Origin: an uncultured Gammaproteobacteria bacterium
GTDB taxonomy: Bacteria > Pseudomonadota > Gammaproteobacteria > Halothiobacillales > Halothiobacillaceae
NCBI GenBank assembly: GCA_938004235.1
Contig: CALKWL010000033.1
Span: forward strand, 1 to 6,521
Length of the DNA stretch: 6,521 nt
Direction of reading: 5' to 3'
Shown here: piece by piece, positions 5,883 through 6,521 of the stretch
Layout: every line of letters begins with the position of its first letter
How positions within the stretch are numbered: position 1 is the stretch's first letter
The notes under the pieces: generated by a model
The model's input: the letters and a program-made list of their open reading frames with translations, nothing else
Database searches by the model: none
Told to the model about the DNA's origin: nothing
Translations under genes and position numbers: made by a program

Positions 5883-6521
5883 TGTTTCCGTCACTGTATG
5901 GCGTTGTGTCACAGGGTACAGCAGTGCCATCCGGCACAACGCTGTACACCGTGACGACGACCGGCGCACAAACACATAATATTGCCTCGTTAGGCGTGTC
6001 GGCAGCCACCACCGTGTATTGGGGTGATGGTAACTCTGATATCTACACCGGCACAGCGGCGCGCAGCCATGCCTACGCTGGCGCGGGCACATGGGTCGTC
6101 AGTGTGGACGAGCCGCTATATGTGACAACGCTCAACCTGAACGACAATAAAATTACGTTGAATAGCGCCGACGTGGCGGCAATGGCCAACGTGATTGATT
6201 TCCGTGTGTACTCGCTCAAGGCTGGCACGTTTGACAGCGCCGATGTCAGCGCGTGGCGACCAAGCAGTTTTCACCTGCATTCCATGCCGACAGGTTATGC
6301 TGGCACATTCGACAGCGCCGATGTCAGCGCGTGGCGACCGGCCTATTTTTACCTGCATTCCATGCCGACAGGGTATGCTGGCACGTTTGACAGCGCCGAT
6401 GTCAGCGCATGGCGACCAGCCGTTTTCCGACTGCACGTAATGCCAGCAGGTTATGCTGGCACGTTTGACAGCGCCGATGTCAGCGCGTGGCAACCGGCCT
6501 ATTTTTACCTGTATTCCATGC
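5882..6521 (+). CDS. PKD-like plus leucine-rich-like repeat surface protein, partial
   Basis: The frame is open from the ATG at 5882 to the right edge (213 codons and one base). The start is coupled to the previous stop (TAATG), with GAGG five bases ahead. Residues about 20-76 resemble a PKD (Ig-like beta) domain: TVYWGDGNSDIY at 44-55 is the WGDG signature, followed by SHAYAGAGTWVVSV at 62-75, matching the family's H-Y-G-W/Y-V pattern. Residues 84-91 read LNLNDNKI, a canonical leucine-rich-repeat strand and turn. From residue 114 a 26-residue unit (AGTFDSADVSAW...) is repeated at least 3.8 times and continues past the edge. There is no evident signal peptide, so the protein would reach the surface as a virion component rather than by secretion. 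A receptor-binding or host-adhesion role is inferred from its position after a tail fibre and from repeat architecture; the family assignment is by eye. Confidence 0.78.
   Translation, partial: MFPSLYGVVSQGTAVPSGTTLYTVTTTGAQTHNIASLGVSAATTVYWGDGNSDIYTGTAARSHAYAGAGTWVVSVDEPLYVTTLNLNDNKITLNSADVAAMANVIDFRVYSLKAGTFDSADVSAWRPSSFHLHSMPTGYAGTFDSADVSAWRPAYFYLHSMPTGYAGTFDSADVSAWRPAVFRLHVMPAGYAGTFDSADVSAWQPAYFYLYSM
6221..6521 (+). repeat. Tandem 78-bp coding repeat (at least 3.8 copies)
   Basis: Copies begin at 6221, 6299, 6377 and 6455, the last cut by the window edge after 67 bases. Each encodes 26 residues, so the reading frame is kept. The first 12 codons are almost invariant (only silent changes), while codons 14-21 carry most of the amino-acid changes. 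By hand count, copy 1 and copy 2 differ at 9 of 78 positions, and copies 2 and 4 at 4 of 67. The low number of silent changes points to recent duplication or to recombination keeping the copies alike. Confidence 0.95.

Noticed and set aside
6116..6493. A minus-strand frame of 125 codons with its own repeats (and a shorter plus-strand frame at 6195-6440)
   Set aside because: Its periodicity only mirrors the 78-bp repeat. The plus-strand frame from 5882 has the start coupling, the PKD signature and silent third-position changes that fit real coding.
6221..6521. A diversity-generating retroelement acting on the repeat codons
   Set aside because: No reverse transcriptase or template repeat is in the window, and the changes seen are not restricted to adenine positions. 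Recombination between repeats explains the pattern more simply.
6221..6521. A CRISPR array, suggested by regular spacing
   Set aside because: The copies abut with no unique spacers, stay in frame and encode a conserved 26-residue unit.

Overview
This window looks like a stretch of a tailed bacteriophage or prophage (Caudoviricetes-type) genome. The clearest anchors are a large terminase with all of its ATPase and nuclease landmarks, and a portal protein directly downstream of it. Nothing in the sequence identifies the host. Bacterial Shine-Dalgarno sites, GTG and ATG starts, and tight gene overlaps all fit a bacterial virus, and the standard genetic code is used. There are no RNA genes, insertion sequences, CRISPR arrays or attachment sites that I can support.

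Layout. The left half (1-3596, minus strand) is a DNA-packaging operon. Read right to left it holds a small helical protein in the small-terminase position, the large terminase, and a portal protein whose C-terminus runs off the left edge. The genes are separated by about one base each. A divergent control region follows (about 3597-3723). It has a TATAAT box, an 8+8 bp perfect palindrome and a strong ribosome binding site. The right half (3724-6521, plus strand) is a tightly packed operon. It starts with two small three-helix membrane proteins (the first is holin-like) and a membrane-anchored coiled-coil protein. It continues with a tail-fibre-like protein and an unrecognised 101-residue helical protein. 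It ends with a protein that runs off the right edge and combines a PKD-like domain with leucine-rich-like repeats.

How they may work together. The minus operon would fill the procapsid through the portal. The plus operon looks like a late lysis and host-recognition module: membrane proteins for lysis, then fibre and adhesin-like proteins for the virion surface. No endolysin is visible. The plus operon changes sharply in base composition near the start of the fibre gene, from about 40% to 68% GC in two hand-counted 60-base samples. This suggests that the host-recognition genes were acquired separately. The most unusual element is the terminal PKD/LRR-like gene. Its 78-bp repeats are nearly identical along one half of the unit and vary at the positions expected to face outward on the beta strand. 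Two genes, the portal and the PKD/LRR-like gene, are open at the window edges.
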